This document shows, in pieces, positions 46,891 through 56,816 of a stretch of 64,000 nucleotides of DNA. The stretch's first letter is position 1, and each line of letters starts with the position of its first letter. Source of the DNA: Plantactinospora endophytica. GTDB taxonomy: Bacteria > Actinomycetota > Actinomycetes > Mycobacteriales > Micromonosporaceae. The notes below the pieces were generated by a model, which was not told the origin of the DNA, ran no database searches, and saw only the letters and a program-made list of their open reading frames with translations. A program made the position numbers and the translations under genes. The stretch spans positions 35,542 to 99,541 of the forward strand of contig NZ_BONW01000050.1 in NCBI RefSeq assembly GCF_016862915.1, in the 5' to 3' direction.

Positions 46891-48013
46891 CCAGCACCGA
46901 CGGCTCGCCGTCGGTGAGGATCTCAAGCGTGCACGTCACCGTCGCGGACGACCGGCACCACCCAGCACCGACGGCTCGCCGTCGGTGAGGATCTCAACCT
47001 CCCGCAGTTCGCGGACAGCGGCAGCGGCCGGAGCCCAGCACCGACGGCTCGCCGTCGGTGAGGATCTCAACACGAAGTGGAGTACGTGGAAGTTGACCGT
47101 CCAACCCAGCACCGACGGCTCGCCGTCGGTGAGGATCTCAACTCACAATGCGATGATCTAGTTAGCGTTCCGTTACTGCCCAGCACCGACGGCTCGCCGT
47201 CGGTGAGGATCTCAACTACGCGCTGCTGATGGAGCGCCGGGCGGCCCGCCGCCAGCACCGACGGCTCGCCGTCGGTGAGGATCTCAACGCGGTCAAGGCG
47301 GCGGCCGGCGGCGGCTGGCGGGCCAGCACCGGCGGCTCGCCGTCGGTGAGGATCTCAACCTGCGTGCCGACCATGGCGCTGACCAGTTCGCCGGCCAGCA
47401 CCGACGGCTCGCCGTCGGTGAGGATCTCAACGCCCACCGCTGCGGCGGATACCTCGCCAGCCCTCGCCAGCACCGACGGCTCGCCGTCGGTGAGGATCTC
47501 AACGCGCTGGCCGCGTTCGATGACCGGCAGGTCCTCGCCAGCACCGACGGCTCGCCGTCGGTGAGGATCTCAACGCACATGGCGGGGCCTGGCGCCGACG
47601 ACGCCCCAGCGGCCAGCAGCGACGGCTCGCCGTCGGTGAGGATCTCAACTCCAGCGCGGCGACGTTGCGCACGAACTGGTCGTCGCCAGCACCGACGGCT
47701 CGCCGTCGGTGAGGATCTCAACGCGGCCGCGTGCATCCGCCGTGAGGTCGGCGTCCGCGCCCAGCACCGACGGCTCGCCGTCGGTGAGGATCTCAACTCG
47801 CTCTTCCACTGCTCGTGCTCAACCGGCCGGCCCCAGCACCGACGGCTCGCCGTCGGTGAGGATCTCAACCGCCCCGCCGTGCTGCCCGGCCCGGCCCCGA
47901 TCGACCAGCACCGACGGCTCGCCGTCGGTGAGGATCTCAACCGGTCAAGTCGGGCGCCGTTGGCGGTAGCGATCAGCCAGCACCGACGGCTCGCCGTCGG
48001 TGAGGATCTCAAC
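46891..48013 (+). CRISPR. CRISPR array 1, 16 repeats and 15 spacers
   Basis: A 37-nt repeat starts CCAGCACCGACGGC, has the palindrome ACCGACGGC-TC-GCCGTCGGT (9-bp stem, 2-nt loop) and ends GAGGATCTCAAC. I counted 16 copies with spacers of 34-38 nt. Repeat 1 ends in CAAG, repeat 7 (47323) carries CCGGCGG as in array 2, and repeat 11 (47613) has CAGCAGCG. After 48013 a broken half repeat (GGCCGACGGCTGTC) may be a seventeenth. Transcription toward cas3 is expected from the leader side. Confidence 0.97.
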
Positions 48014-48243
48014 AAGCATGCGGTGCTTCGGCCGGGGCTGCGGGTCCTGGCCGACGGCTGTCCTATCTGAAACCTCGAGGCCGTTGATCACCGGAGTCCC
48101 CTGCACCCGCTCCGGGGATCAAGATTGGCTTGGAGGGGTTGAGTATCCGAATGTCTTGTATTTGACAGTCGGGTATGACGCTTCGGTTTTGTCGTAGGGG
48201 TGTGGTTGGGTGCCCGTGTTGTCGGTTGTGAGGAGCATTCTCG
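48014..48243 (+). promoter_or_regulatory. Spacer-like tail of array 1 and cas operon upstream region
   Basis: The first 35 bp look like a last spacer and the next 15 like a broken repeat. The remainder is less GC-rich and contains TTGACA at 48162-48167, a possible -35, without a convincing -10. GAGGAG precedes the GTG of cas3 at 48244. The cas operon promoter is most likely here. Confidence 0.45.
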
Positions 48244-50502
48244 GTGTGGGCGCACAGTGTGAACAAGATCGGACTCCGCCATCGCCTCGAAGATCACCTT
48301 CGAGGTACGGCTGAATTGGCGCGGCGTTTCGCGGCGCCGTTCTTGTTCAGTGAGCTTGCCTGGTGGACTGGTCTTGTCCACGATGGAGGGAAGGCGTGGT
48401 GTGCTTGGCAGGACAAGTTGCTCTTGGTGGAGCCGACGAATGGCCGTGTCGGGTTGGATCACAAGTCGTTTGGTGTGCAACTTGCCCGGCAATTCGGGCT
48501 CCGGCCGGTGGAGTGGGCGGTCGCGGGGCATCACGGGGGTCTGACCTGCGAGGATGAGGTAGATGATCTCTTTGGTCGGTCAGATGCGGACGAGGCGCGT
48601 TTGCGGTCTGGGCCGTGGGCGGACGTCGAGCGTCGATTGCGGCTGGCCGTCCCGGAGATTTTTGAACGACCCCCCATGTTGCCCGCCGACTTCGCGCCGG
48701 GGGCCGATCGTCTGCGGCAGGAGTTTCTGGTCCGGTTCTTATTTTCGTGCCTGGTTGACGCTGATGTGTTGGATACTCAGGCGCACCGCGAGTCGGTCGA
48801 GCCGCGGATAGGACGTGATCTGGATGCTCCTGGGCTGCTGAAGCGCTTTCTTGAGCGGCGGGCGAAGTACCTTCGGAAGCGGATGCCAGGTGCGCTCGAC
48901 GGTTGGCGGGAGGAGGTTTTCGCTGCTGCCCTGCGGGTCGCCGAACAGGAGCCGGGAATCTTCAGACTGACTGCTCCGACTGGTACGGCGAAGACCATCG
49001 CGGCGGCTGGATTCGCTCTCAAGCATGCCGCCAAATACGGAAAACGGCGAGTGATCGTCGCCGTGCCGTTCATTACGATCACCGAACAGAACGCCGTAGT
49101 CTATCAGCGGCTCCTCGACCCTGAGGATATGGCGGCGGAGCGGGTTGTCCTGGAGCACCACAGTCAAGTCGAGATGGGTGACGAAGATCAGAGCAACTCG
49201 CACCATTCTTGGCGTCGGCTCGCTGCGGAGAACTGGGACGCTCCGTTTGTTGTGACTACTACTGTTCAGTTGTTTGAGTCGCTGTTTGGGCGGACCCAGT
49301 CGCAGGCGCGCAAGCTGCATCGGATCGCCAATTCAGTGCTAGTCCTGGACGAGGTGCAGGCGATGCCACATCGCCTTCTGTCGCAGATCGCGGATGCTCT
49401 GAGGATCTTGTCTGAGCGCTTCGGTGTGACGGTACTCCTCTCGTCGGCTACTCAACCGGAACTGCGCGAACTGAATCCGCTCCGAGATCTGCGATCGACT
49501 GAGATTGTCTCAAACCCGAAGGCCATGTTCGACGCGTGCCGAAGGGTTCGTTACGAATGGCGGCATAGCCGGCGGTTGACGCTTGCTGACGTGGCGGCGG
49601 AGGCCTTGGCTCACCCACAGGCACTACTGGTGGTAAACACCGTACGTGACGCGCGGAATATGTTCTTGGCTTTGCGGCGCCTTGCTGGCGACGGTGTGAC
49701 CATCCTGCATCTGTCTACCGCCATGTGCCCAGCGCACCGACGAAAGGTACTGGATACGGTTCGCCGTTTACTGGAGGCGGGGGACCGGGTGCTACTGGCG
49801 AGTACGTCCTTGGTTGAGGCTGGCGTTGATCTCGACTTCCCGGTGGCATTTCGGGCGATCAGTCCACCCGAGTCCATGGCTCAGGTCGCGGGGAGGTGCA
49901 ACCGCGAGGGCAATCTTGGCGACCAGGGTGGTCTGGTCGTCATCTTCGATCCAGCAGATGGCGGGCAGCCGCGATCTTACAAGACCCAAATCGAAGTAGC
50001 GCAGGAATACTTTGGCCCAGGCAAGGCGAAACCTGAGGACATTACCGCGTTGCGCAAGTACTTTCCGGAACTGTACCGAACCCTCGGCATCGAGGACCTG
50101 GGCAGTGTCGCCAAAACCATCGAAAAAAATCGCTCACGCTGGGACTTTCGGGCCGTCGCCGATGGGCCTGTCACGCAGGCTGGTACCACGAAGCGGAACC
50201 GCGAACTGGCGTTCCGTATGATTATCGATGACACCGTGCCGGCGGTCGTCCCATACCCCGATCCCATCGCTATGCAGACGATCAAACAATGCCTGGACCG
50301 GTTACGCAGTCCTCAAGCGGATATGAAGGCGATACGGCTTCTGCAGCCGTACATCATCACCTTGCGTCGGGATACGGCGCAGGAACGTGCGGTGTTTCAT
50401 CAACTCGATCCGGTCGTCGGCGACCTGCTGGAGTGGCGCGGCGACTACGACGACGGGTACGGCGTCGTGCTTGAACCTCGGACGGATGACTTCATCCTGT
50501 GA
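48244..50502 (+). CDS. cas3: CRISPR-associated helicase/nuclease Cas3, type I-C
   Basis: 752 residues from GTG 48244. The N-terminal HD nuclease has HDGGK (His46-Asp47) and GHHGG (His96-His97). The SF2 helicase follows: Walker A 244-251 reads APTGTAKT, DEVQ at 369-372 and SSAT at 400-403; the C-terminal RecA lobe has HLSTAMCPAHRR and VAGRCNREG. Cas3 unwinds and degrades DNA after Cascade binds a target. Walker A has Ala where Gly/Ser is usual before Lys, yet Lys250 is present. The gene is separated from cas5 by about 750 bp with a second cas3 tail, unlike the tight packing of the other cas genes. Confidence 0.97.
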   Translation: MWAHSVNKIGLRHRLEDHLRGTAELARRFAAPFLFSELAWWTGLVHDGGKAWCAWQDKLLLVEPTNGRVGLDHKSFGVQLARQFGLRPVEWAVAGHHGGLTCEDEVDDLFGRSDADEARLRSGPWADVERRLRLAVPEIFERPPMLPADFAPGADRLRQEFLVRFLFSCLVDADVLDTQAHRESVEPRIGRDLDAPGLLKRFLERRAKYLRKRMPGALDGWREEVFAAALRVAEQEPGIFRLTAPTGTAKTIAAAGFALKHAAKYGKRRVIVAVPFITITEQNAVVYQRLLDPEDMAAERVVLEHHSQVEMGDEDQSNSHHSWRRLAAENWDAPFVVTTTVQLFESLFGRTQSQARKLHRIANSVLVLDEVQAMPHRLLSQIADALRILSERFGVTVLLSSATQPELRELNPLRDLRSTEIVSNPKAMFDACRRVRYEWRHSRRLTLADVAAEALAHPQALLVVNTVRDARNMFLALRRLAGDGVTILHLSTAMCPAHRRKVLDTVRRLLEAGDRVLLASTSLVEAGVDLDFPVAFRAISPPESMAQVAGRCNREGNLGDQGGLVVIFDPADGGQPRSYKTQIEVAQEYFGPGKAKPEDITALRKYFPELYRTLGIEDLGSVAKTIEKNRSRWDFRAVADGPVTQAGTTKRNRELAFRMIIDDTVPAVVPYPDPIAMQTIKQCLDRLRSPQADMKAIRLLQPYIITLRRDTAQERAVFHQLDPVVGDLLEWRGDYDDGYGVVLEPRTDDFIL

Positions 50503-51145
50503 GCGCACCCCAAGTCTGGGCTCGTCCCGCGCGTCTCGCGACGACGCATCTGACAGCCCCGTATGAGGTCCTCGCTCAACGCCTACCGCCCCTGACGAAC
50601 TGGATCGAAGTCAGGAGCAGCATGGGTGCTGCGATGAAGGTACCGCCACCTGCGAGGGCGGCGTTGGCGGGATTGGCGCCACCTACCCGACTGGGCACAC
50701 CGGCGGCAGCGGCGACAGGGGCTGTCGCCAGTGTCCAGACTGACGGTCCTGAAGCCGGCCCTTCCTCGCGCGAACAGTGCTGCCGCAGACGCCGAACACC
50801 ACGGTGGACCCTCCGATTGCCCGGACAGCGGCTGGCGGGACGGTACTGAGGATGCGAGCAGTTGTGTCGAACCTTCGGAGATCCACTTTCGGCTGGGACT
50901 CGCTAACGGCTGGCTCCAGCGGTCCGGCCAGTACTGACGGTATGAGACGCCAGCGTCGTCGGTCGAGGGTGTATCTATCGTCCAGTGCTGAACCGGACAC
51001 TTGCTATGCCAGCCCCGGGTCCTTCAGAATCGAGGGACTGGAGCGGGCGCGACGTCGGCGTATCCGAGGGTCTCAACAGCACCGGACGGTAGATGGTGGT
51101 TGTCGTCTAGCGGCCCGTGCCTGCATCTGCGGTGGCTGCGGGCCA
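50503..51145 (+). other. Insertion/junk between cas3 and the cas3 tail relic
   Basis: 643 bp without an intact gene. A frame from GTG 50499 starts within the cas3 stop (GTGAGC…) and reads SAPQVWARPARLATTHLTAP before becoming low-quality Ala/Arg sequence. It might be the decayed start of another cas5, since cas5 genes normally begin at the cas3 stop, but the similarity is too weak to assert. The rest has no recognisable content. Confidence 0.4.
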
Positions 51146-51262
51146 CGCGCCATTCGCAGCCTCGACGCTTCGCCTAAGGAACTCCTGGAGCGTCGTGGCG
51201 ATTACGCCCACGGGTACGGCATCGTGCTCGAATCCCGGAATGAGGACTTCCCCTGTGAGTGA
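51146..51262 (+). pseudogene. 3' relic of a second cas3
   Basis: The frame reads RAIRSLDASPKELLERRG then DYAHGYGIVLESRNEDF and stops at TGA 51260-51262. The intact cas3 ends RAVFHQLDPVVGDLLEWRG then DYDDGYGVVLEPRTDDFIL. The two tails are clearly homologous but diverged. Its stop overlaps the GTG of cas5, the normal cas3/cas5 arrangement. This relic therefore belonged to the original cas3 of the downstream operon. Confidence 0.85.
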
Positions 51263-51923
51263 CTCGTCGCGCGTTCGGACGCTTCCTCCGGTAGTGGTAC
51301 AGGTGAGGGCAGAGGGTGCGTTGTTCACCCGGCCAGAGTTGCGGGTCGAGCGGGTCAGTTACCCGGTGATGACCCCAAGCGCGGCGGCCGGCGTGCTCGA
51401 CGCGATCTTCTGGAAGCCGGAGTTCCGGTGGGTACCGGTGAAGATCGAAGTGCTGCGGCCGATCCAGCAGTTCTCGCTGCGTCGTAACGAGACACACGAT
51501 CTGCCGAGCCTGAGTGAAGCCGTCGGTAAGGGACGCCGAATCGACACGGTCGCCAACCGCGATCAGCGCAGCGCCCTGTGCCTGCGTGACGTCGAGTACC
51601 GCATCCACGCCCAGGTCGAGCTGGCCCGGCACGCGGACAAGAACGAGGCGGCCTATCGTGACCAGTTCCGCCGCAGGGTCAACCGGGGAGCCTGTTTCCA
51701 GCAACCGTTCCTCGGAGCCCGGGAGTTCCCGGCCGCGTTCTTTCCGCCGGACGACGCCCCGCCGATCGCTGAAACACGTGATCTGGGCGTGATGCTGCAC
51801 CGCATCCACTACGGGCCACCGACCCGGTTCGACTGGTTCACCGCACAGCTAGAAGCGGGCGTACTACGCATCCCCACCGTCGGGATCCCCGGTGCATCGC
51901 CTGACCAGTCCGGGGCGGCGTGA
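51255..51923 (+). CDS. cas5c: Cas5, type I-C (Cas5c/Cas5d)
   Basis: 222 residues from GTG 51255. The N terminus has FTRPELRVERVSYPVMTP and GVLDAIFWKPEFRWVPVKIE, the hallmark of Cas5c. In type I-C, which lacks Cas6, this protein cuts the pre-crRNA within the repeat hairpin and stays on the 5' handle as part of Cascade. The centre (RNETHDLPSLS, DVEYRIHAQVELA) and C terminus (DLGVMLHRIHYG) have the usual length and layout. Its stop overlaps the cas8c start (GTGATG). Confidence 0.95.
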   Translation: MSDSSRVRTLPPVVVQVRAEGALFTRPELRVERVSYPVMTPSAAAGVLDAIFWKPEFRWVPVKIEVLRPIQQFSLRRNETHDLPSLSEAVGKGRRIDTVANRDQRSALCLRDVEYRIHAQVELARHADKNEAAYRDQFRRRVNRGACFQQPFLGAREFPAAFFPPDDAPPIAETRDLGVMLHRIHYGPPTRFDWFTAQLEAGVLRIPTVGIPGASPDQSGAA

Positions 51924-53812
51924 TGCTGCTCCAACGGCTGGTTCAGTTCCAGCGACCGAGGGAAGACGCCGCGGAAGCCGCAGCGGCCCGCCCGTACAGC
52001 AGGCAGCGGATAGTCCGGTGGCAGCTGAACCTGGACCACGCAGGCCGGTTCACCCGGCTCGTGGACCTCGCCGACCCATCCGACCGGTCGACGAGGTTCG
52101 GGCGGCCCATCCTGGTGCCCAACGGCGGCCGCACCTCCGGTATCGCACCATGTCCAGGAGCAGACGACGCCCAGTATGTCCTCGGGTGGCGCGACGAGAA
52201 GAGCAAGCACGACCGTGTCACCGCCGCACACAACGCCTTCATCGCGCTGGCCCGACGCTGGCTGCGCGAACACCCGGACGAGCCGGCGGCCAGGGCCCTG
52301 GTGGCCTTCTGCGACCGCCGCGAATGGCCCCAGCCGCCGCAGGACGCGAAATGGGCATCGAAGGACCTGATGATCATCGCGGTCGCGGGCCGACGGATCA
52401 CCGAGCGTGACTCGCTCTGGGAGCTTTGGCAGAACGTCGTCCGGGAGCGTAAAAGCGGCGCGGGAACCGACGGCGACGGCCGGCAGGGCCATTGTCTGGT
52501 CTGCGACCGTGACGGCACGCTCCTCGACCGGATGCCCCAGACGCTGCCGAAGGCCCTGGTGCCACGCGCCGAACAGGACATCGCGCTGGTCTCGGCGAAC
52601 CGGCGCATACACACCTACGACTTCAACGAGGGACTCGTCGGGTCTCCCATCTGCGTCGCCTGTGGCCAGGCAGCGGTGGCCAATCTCAGCACGATCCTGT
52701 CAGACGAGCGGTTCACCTTCTCCTACCCCAGACAGCGGACCCGGCTCGCCTGGTGGGCCACCGACGGAGCCGACAGCGACACCATCCGGATGCTCGACGA
52801 ACGTCCGGAGCGGATCAGCAACTACCTGCACACACTCGCCCTAGGCAGACAGCGGCGACGACCCGGCCGGCATCAGTTCTGCTCCGTCACGCTCTCCGGA
52901 AACGTGTCCCGGTTGATGGTCCACCAGTGGTTGGAAATGCCGCTCACACAGGCCGAGTCGAACGTCGAAACCTGGTTCCGAGACCACCAGATCTTGAACC
53001 GGGGCCAGGACGAGCCGTCCGGCTACCCGATCTGGTTGCTGGTGCTCTGCGCCGGTCAATGGGCAACCGACAAAATCACCGGCACGGATCGGTACATCCC
53101 ATTCGCTGACAAGGCAGCAGACCGGCCCGATGACCTGGCACAACTGCTGCTGCACAGCGGACTGAACGGCGGAACGCTACCGCCGCACGTTCTGGCGCAC
53201 ACGGTCCGACGCATCCGCACCGACCTCCGCGTTGACGGCCCACGGGCCGCGCTGCTGCGAGTCGCGCTCAACCGCCACCCACACCGAAACGGAGAAGGGC
53301 CCGCCGCCGTGCTCGACGAAGAACAGGACAACCCGGCATACCTGCATGGTCGGCTCTTCGCCGTCCTCGAATCGCTCCAGCGCCGCGCCTACCCCGGCGA
53401 CGGCCTGCCCAACACCACCTTCTTCCACCGCTACTTCGCCGGAGCGGTCACCAACCCACGGGTAGCCCTGGTGCAGGGTTGCCAGCTCTCACCCGCATGG
53501 CTCAAGAAGCTCGACGGCACCGCCCAGGACCGCGGCAACCCCCAGGCAGACCGGGACCGGGCCGCCAAGGCGGCGTACCGGTTCCGGGAGCGCCTTCGCG
53601 AGTTACACGACCGGCTGAACGAGCCGGTCAAGCCACTCGCCGACGCCGAAAGCCAGTCCTGGTTCGTGCTCGGCTACTTCCAACAGCAGGCCCACGACAT
53701 CCGCATGGCGCGTGCCGGCAAGGCACCCGAAGTGCCCACCGACGACCTGTCCACCAATCACGACGGCCCGAACACAGGCTCACACACCGATGAGGAGCAC
53801 GACGACCAGTGA
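51920..53812 (+). CDS. cas8c: Cas8c (Csd1), Cascade large subunit
   Basis: 630 residues from GTG 51920, overlapping the cas5 stop; ATG 51923 is next. It opens MMLLQRLVQFQRP and has the Csd1 pattern YVLGWRDEKSKHDRVTAAHN, then CDRDG, FNEGLVGSPICVACGQAA and NYLHTLALGR. Cas8c recognises the PAM and recruits Cas3. The C-terminal 160 residues (NPAYLHGRLFAVLESLQRRA to WFVLGYFQQQAHDIRMA) form the Cas11-like helical bundle. The tail after that is a charged, His/Asp-rich extension. Confidence 0.95.
   Translation: MMLLQRLVQFQRPREDAAEAAAARPYSRQRIVRWQLNLDHAGRFTRLVDLADPSDRSTRFGRPILVPNGGRTSGIAPCPGADDAQYVLGWRDEKSKHDRVTAAHNAFIALARRWLREHPDEPAARALVAFCDRREWPQPPQDAKWASKDLMIIAVAGRRITERDSLWELWQNVVRERKSGAGTDGDGRQGHCLVCDRDGTLLDRMPQTLPKALVPRAEQDIALVSANRRIHTYDFNEGLVGSPICVACGQAAVANLSTILSDERFTFSYPRQRTRLAWWATDGADSDTIRMLDERPERISNYLHTLALGRQRRRPGRHQFCSVTLSGNVSRLMVHQWLEMPLTQAESNVETWFRDHQILNRGQDEPSGYPIWLLVLCAGQWATDKITGTDRYIPFADKAADRPDDLAQLLLHSGLNGGTLPPHVLAHTVRRIRTDLRVDGPRAALLRVALNRHPHRNGEGPAAVLDEEQDNPAYLHGRLFAVLESLQRRAYPGDGLPNTTFFHRYFAGAVTNPRVALVQGCQLSPAWLKKLDGTAQDRGNPQADRDRAAKAAYRFRERLRELHDRLNEPVKPLADAESQSWFVLGYFQQQAHDIRMARAGKAPEVPTDDLSTNHDGPNTGSHTDEEHDDQ
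53309..53812 (+). CDS. cas11c: Putative internally initiated Cas11c within cas8c
   Basis: In type I-C systems the small subunit Cas11 is made from an internal start in cas8c (established for this subtype). Here GTG 53309 is in frame with cas8c (codon 464) and is preceded by GGAGAAGG at 9 nt. The product would be about 167 residues, starting VLDEEQDNPAYLHGRLF, exactly at the Cas11-like bundle, with a C-terminal charged tail making it longer than usual. This is a prediction from sequence signals only. Confidence 0.5.
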   Translation: MLDEEQDNPAYLHGRLFAVLESLQRRAYPGDGLPNTTFFHRYFAGAVTNPRVALVQGCQLSPAWLKKLDGTAQDRGNPQADRDRAAKAAYRFRERLRELHDRLNEPVKPLADAESQSWFVLGYFQQQAHDIRMARAGKAPEVPTDDLSTNHDGPNTGSHTDEEHDDQ

Positions 53813-54705
53813 AGCCCGAAACCATCAATCCAGACGTACGCCACGACGCGGTCGTGTTCTTCGACGTGGTCGACGGCAACCCGAACGGCGACCCCGACGG
53901 CGGCAACCGGCCACGGGTCGACGAAGCGACCGGCCACGGCCTCGTCACCGACGTAGCCCTGAAGCGGAAGATCCGCGACACGATCGGGTTCGCCGCCGAA
54001 ACCCTCGGCTACCAGCCTGAGCGCTACCAGGTGTTCGTCGAGGCAGGGCACGCCCTCAACACCCGGGCCGCCGAGTCCTACACCGCGACCGGCATCGAAC
54101 TCAAAGCCAAGAAAATCACGTCCGAGCAGGCCGAGGCCGCCCGCAGGTGGATGACCGAACGCTATGTCGACGTACGGCTCTTCGGAGCGGTCCTCTCGAC
54201 CGGCGACACAAAAGCACTCGGCCAGATCCGTGGACCACTCCAGTTCGGCATCGCTCGGAGCGTCGATCCCGTCCTCCCCGTGTCACACGCCATCACACGC
54301 GTGACGCAAACCAAACAGGAGGACATCGACAAGGGCGAAAAGACGGAAATGGGCAGCAAGTGGACGGTGCCGTACGGCCTCTACCGCGCCCAGTTCCACT
54401 ACTCCGCCGCGCTCGCCCGCAAGACGGGCGTCACCAGCAACGACCTGCAGGCGCTCTACAAGACGCTCCAGTTCATGTTCGACCACGACCGGACCGCGAC
54501 CCGAGGCATCATGACGCTACGCGGCCTGTATGTATTCAGCCACCACGACGCCTTCGGCACCGCACCAGCCCAATCCCTGCTCGACCGAATCGAGGTCGAA
54601 CGGATCACCGGGGTCGGCACGGCCCGCCACTTCACCGATTACAAGATCACGGCGAGTGTCGCAGACCTGCCATCCGGGGTCACCTTCGAGGCGCTGGTCG
54701 GCTGA
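53809..54705 (+). CDS. cas7c: Cas7 (Csd2), Cascade backbone
   Basis: 298 residues from GTG 53809, inside GTGA shared with the cas8c stop. The signature HDAVVFFDVVDGNPNGDPDG and GHGLVTDVALKRKIRDTIG is diagnostic of Csd2. Later parts (DVRLFGAVLSTGD, RGPLQFGIARSVDPVLP, TVPYGLYRAQFHYSAALARK) match the family through to the end. Copies of it coat the crRNA spacer. AGAGGAG after its stop serves the cas4 start. Confidence 0.97.
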   Translation: MKPETINPDVRHDAVVFFDVVDGNPNGDPDGGNRPRVDEATGHGLVTDVALKRKIRDTIGFAAETLGYQPERYQVFVEAGHALNTRAAESYTATGIELKAKKITSEQAEAARRWMTERYVDVRLFGAVLSTGDTKALGQIRGPLQFGIARSVDPVLPVSHAITRVTQTKQEDIDKGEKTEMGSKWTVPYGLYRAQFHYSAALARKTGVTSNDLQALYKTLQFMFDHDRTATRGIMTLRGLYVFSHHDAFGTAPAQSLLDRIEVERITGVGTARHFTDYKITASVADLPSGVTFEALVG

Positions 54706-54727
54706 CACCCACAAGAGGAGCCAACTG

Positions 54728-55361
54728 ATGACCTGGTGGCCTGACGGGAACAATGACGCCGGACGCATCCCGCTGTCAGCACTCGAACACTACGCCTACT
54801 GCCCTCGGCAGGCCGCCCTCATCCACGTCGACGGCATCTTCACCGACGACGTCAACACCGTGCGTGGCCATCTCGCGCACGAGCGTGTCGACAAGCCGGG
54901 CATCCGAGCAACCGCCGCTACCGGCGTTCGACAACACTACGCCGTACCCGTCTGGAGCGAAGTCCTCGGCCTCTACGGCCGCTGCGACGTCGTGGAGATC
55001 GGCCAACGCACAGCCGTTCCCGTCGAACACAAGATCGGCGAATACCGGCCCGGCGGCCCCGCCGACATCCAAGTCGCGGCGCAGGCCCTCTGCCTGCGCG
55101 AGATGCTCGACCTCGACGTGCCCTACGGCGAGGTGTTCACCCACGCCGACCGGCGCCGACACCAGGTCGCCATCACCGACGAAATGACGGCCAGAGTGGC
55201 CGAGACCACGACCGCCCTCAAAGCCCTCCTCGTCGCACCGCGACTACCCGCACCAGTGGCCGACCGAAGATGCCGGCGGTGCTCCCTACAAGACGACTGT
55301 CTGCCGCGGGCGCTGACGGCGACCGCCGACATCTACTCGCCACAACCCCTCGGTAGGTGGG

Positions 55362-55369
<8 letters not shown>
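54728..55369 (+). CDS. cas4: Cas4 exonuclease
   Basis: 213 residues from ATG 54728, which follows AAGAGGAG. Iron-sulphur ligands are Cys25 (YCPRQ) and Cys182/185/191 (RRCRRCSLQDDC). The RecB-type nuclease core has Asp87 (GRCDVVE), Glu100 and Lys102 (PVEHKIGEY) and Gln115 region (DIQVAAQALCLREM). Cas4 trims prespacers and helps select the PAM during adaptation with Cas1-Cas2. The stop overlaps the cas1 start by 8 bp. Confidence 0.97.
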
Positions 55370-56683
<1,314 letters not shown>

Positions 56684-56816
56684 ATGATCTAGGAACCCTA
56701 AGCTCGACGATGCCGAGCGTTGGGTTCCGGGGTTCAATTCGGTCCGTACTGGATGAAACGCCGCCTGGCCTCGCTGAAAACGATCTTTATCGTTGTTCCT
56801 TGCCTGGCCAGGAAGC
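56684..56816 (+). promoter_or_regulatory. CRISPR leader of array 2
   Basis: 133 bp between the cas2 stop and the first repeat. It aligns with the array 1 leader, showing that both are under similar constraint. The segment AATTCGGTCCGTACTGGA is conserved in both. The first repeat follows CCAGGAAG in both loci. Confidence 0.8.

Noticed and set aside
50499..50640. Possible decayed cas5 start directly after the cas3 stop
   Set aside because: The overlap with the cas3 stop fits, but LTAPYEVLAQRLPPLT aligns only loosely with FTRPELRVERVSYPVMT; too weak to annotate as cas5.
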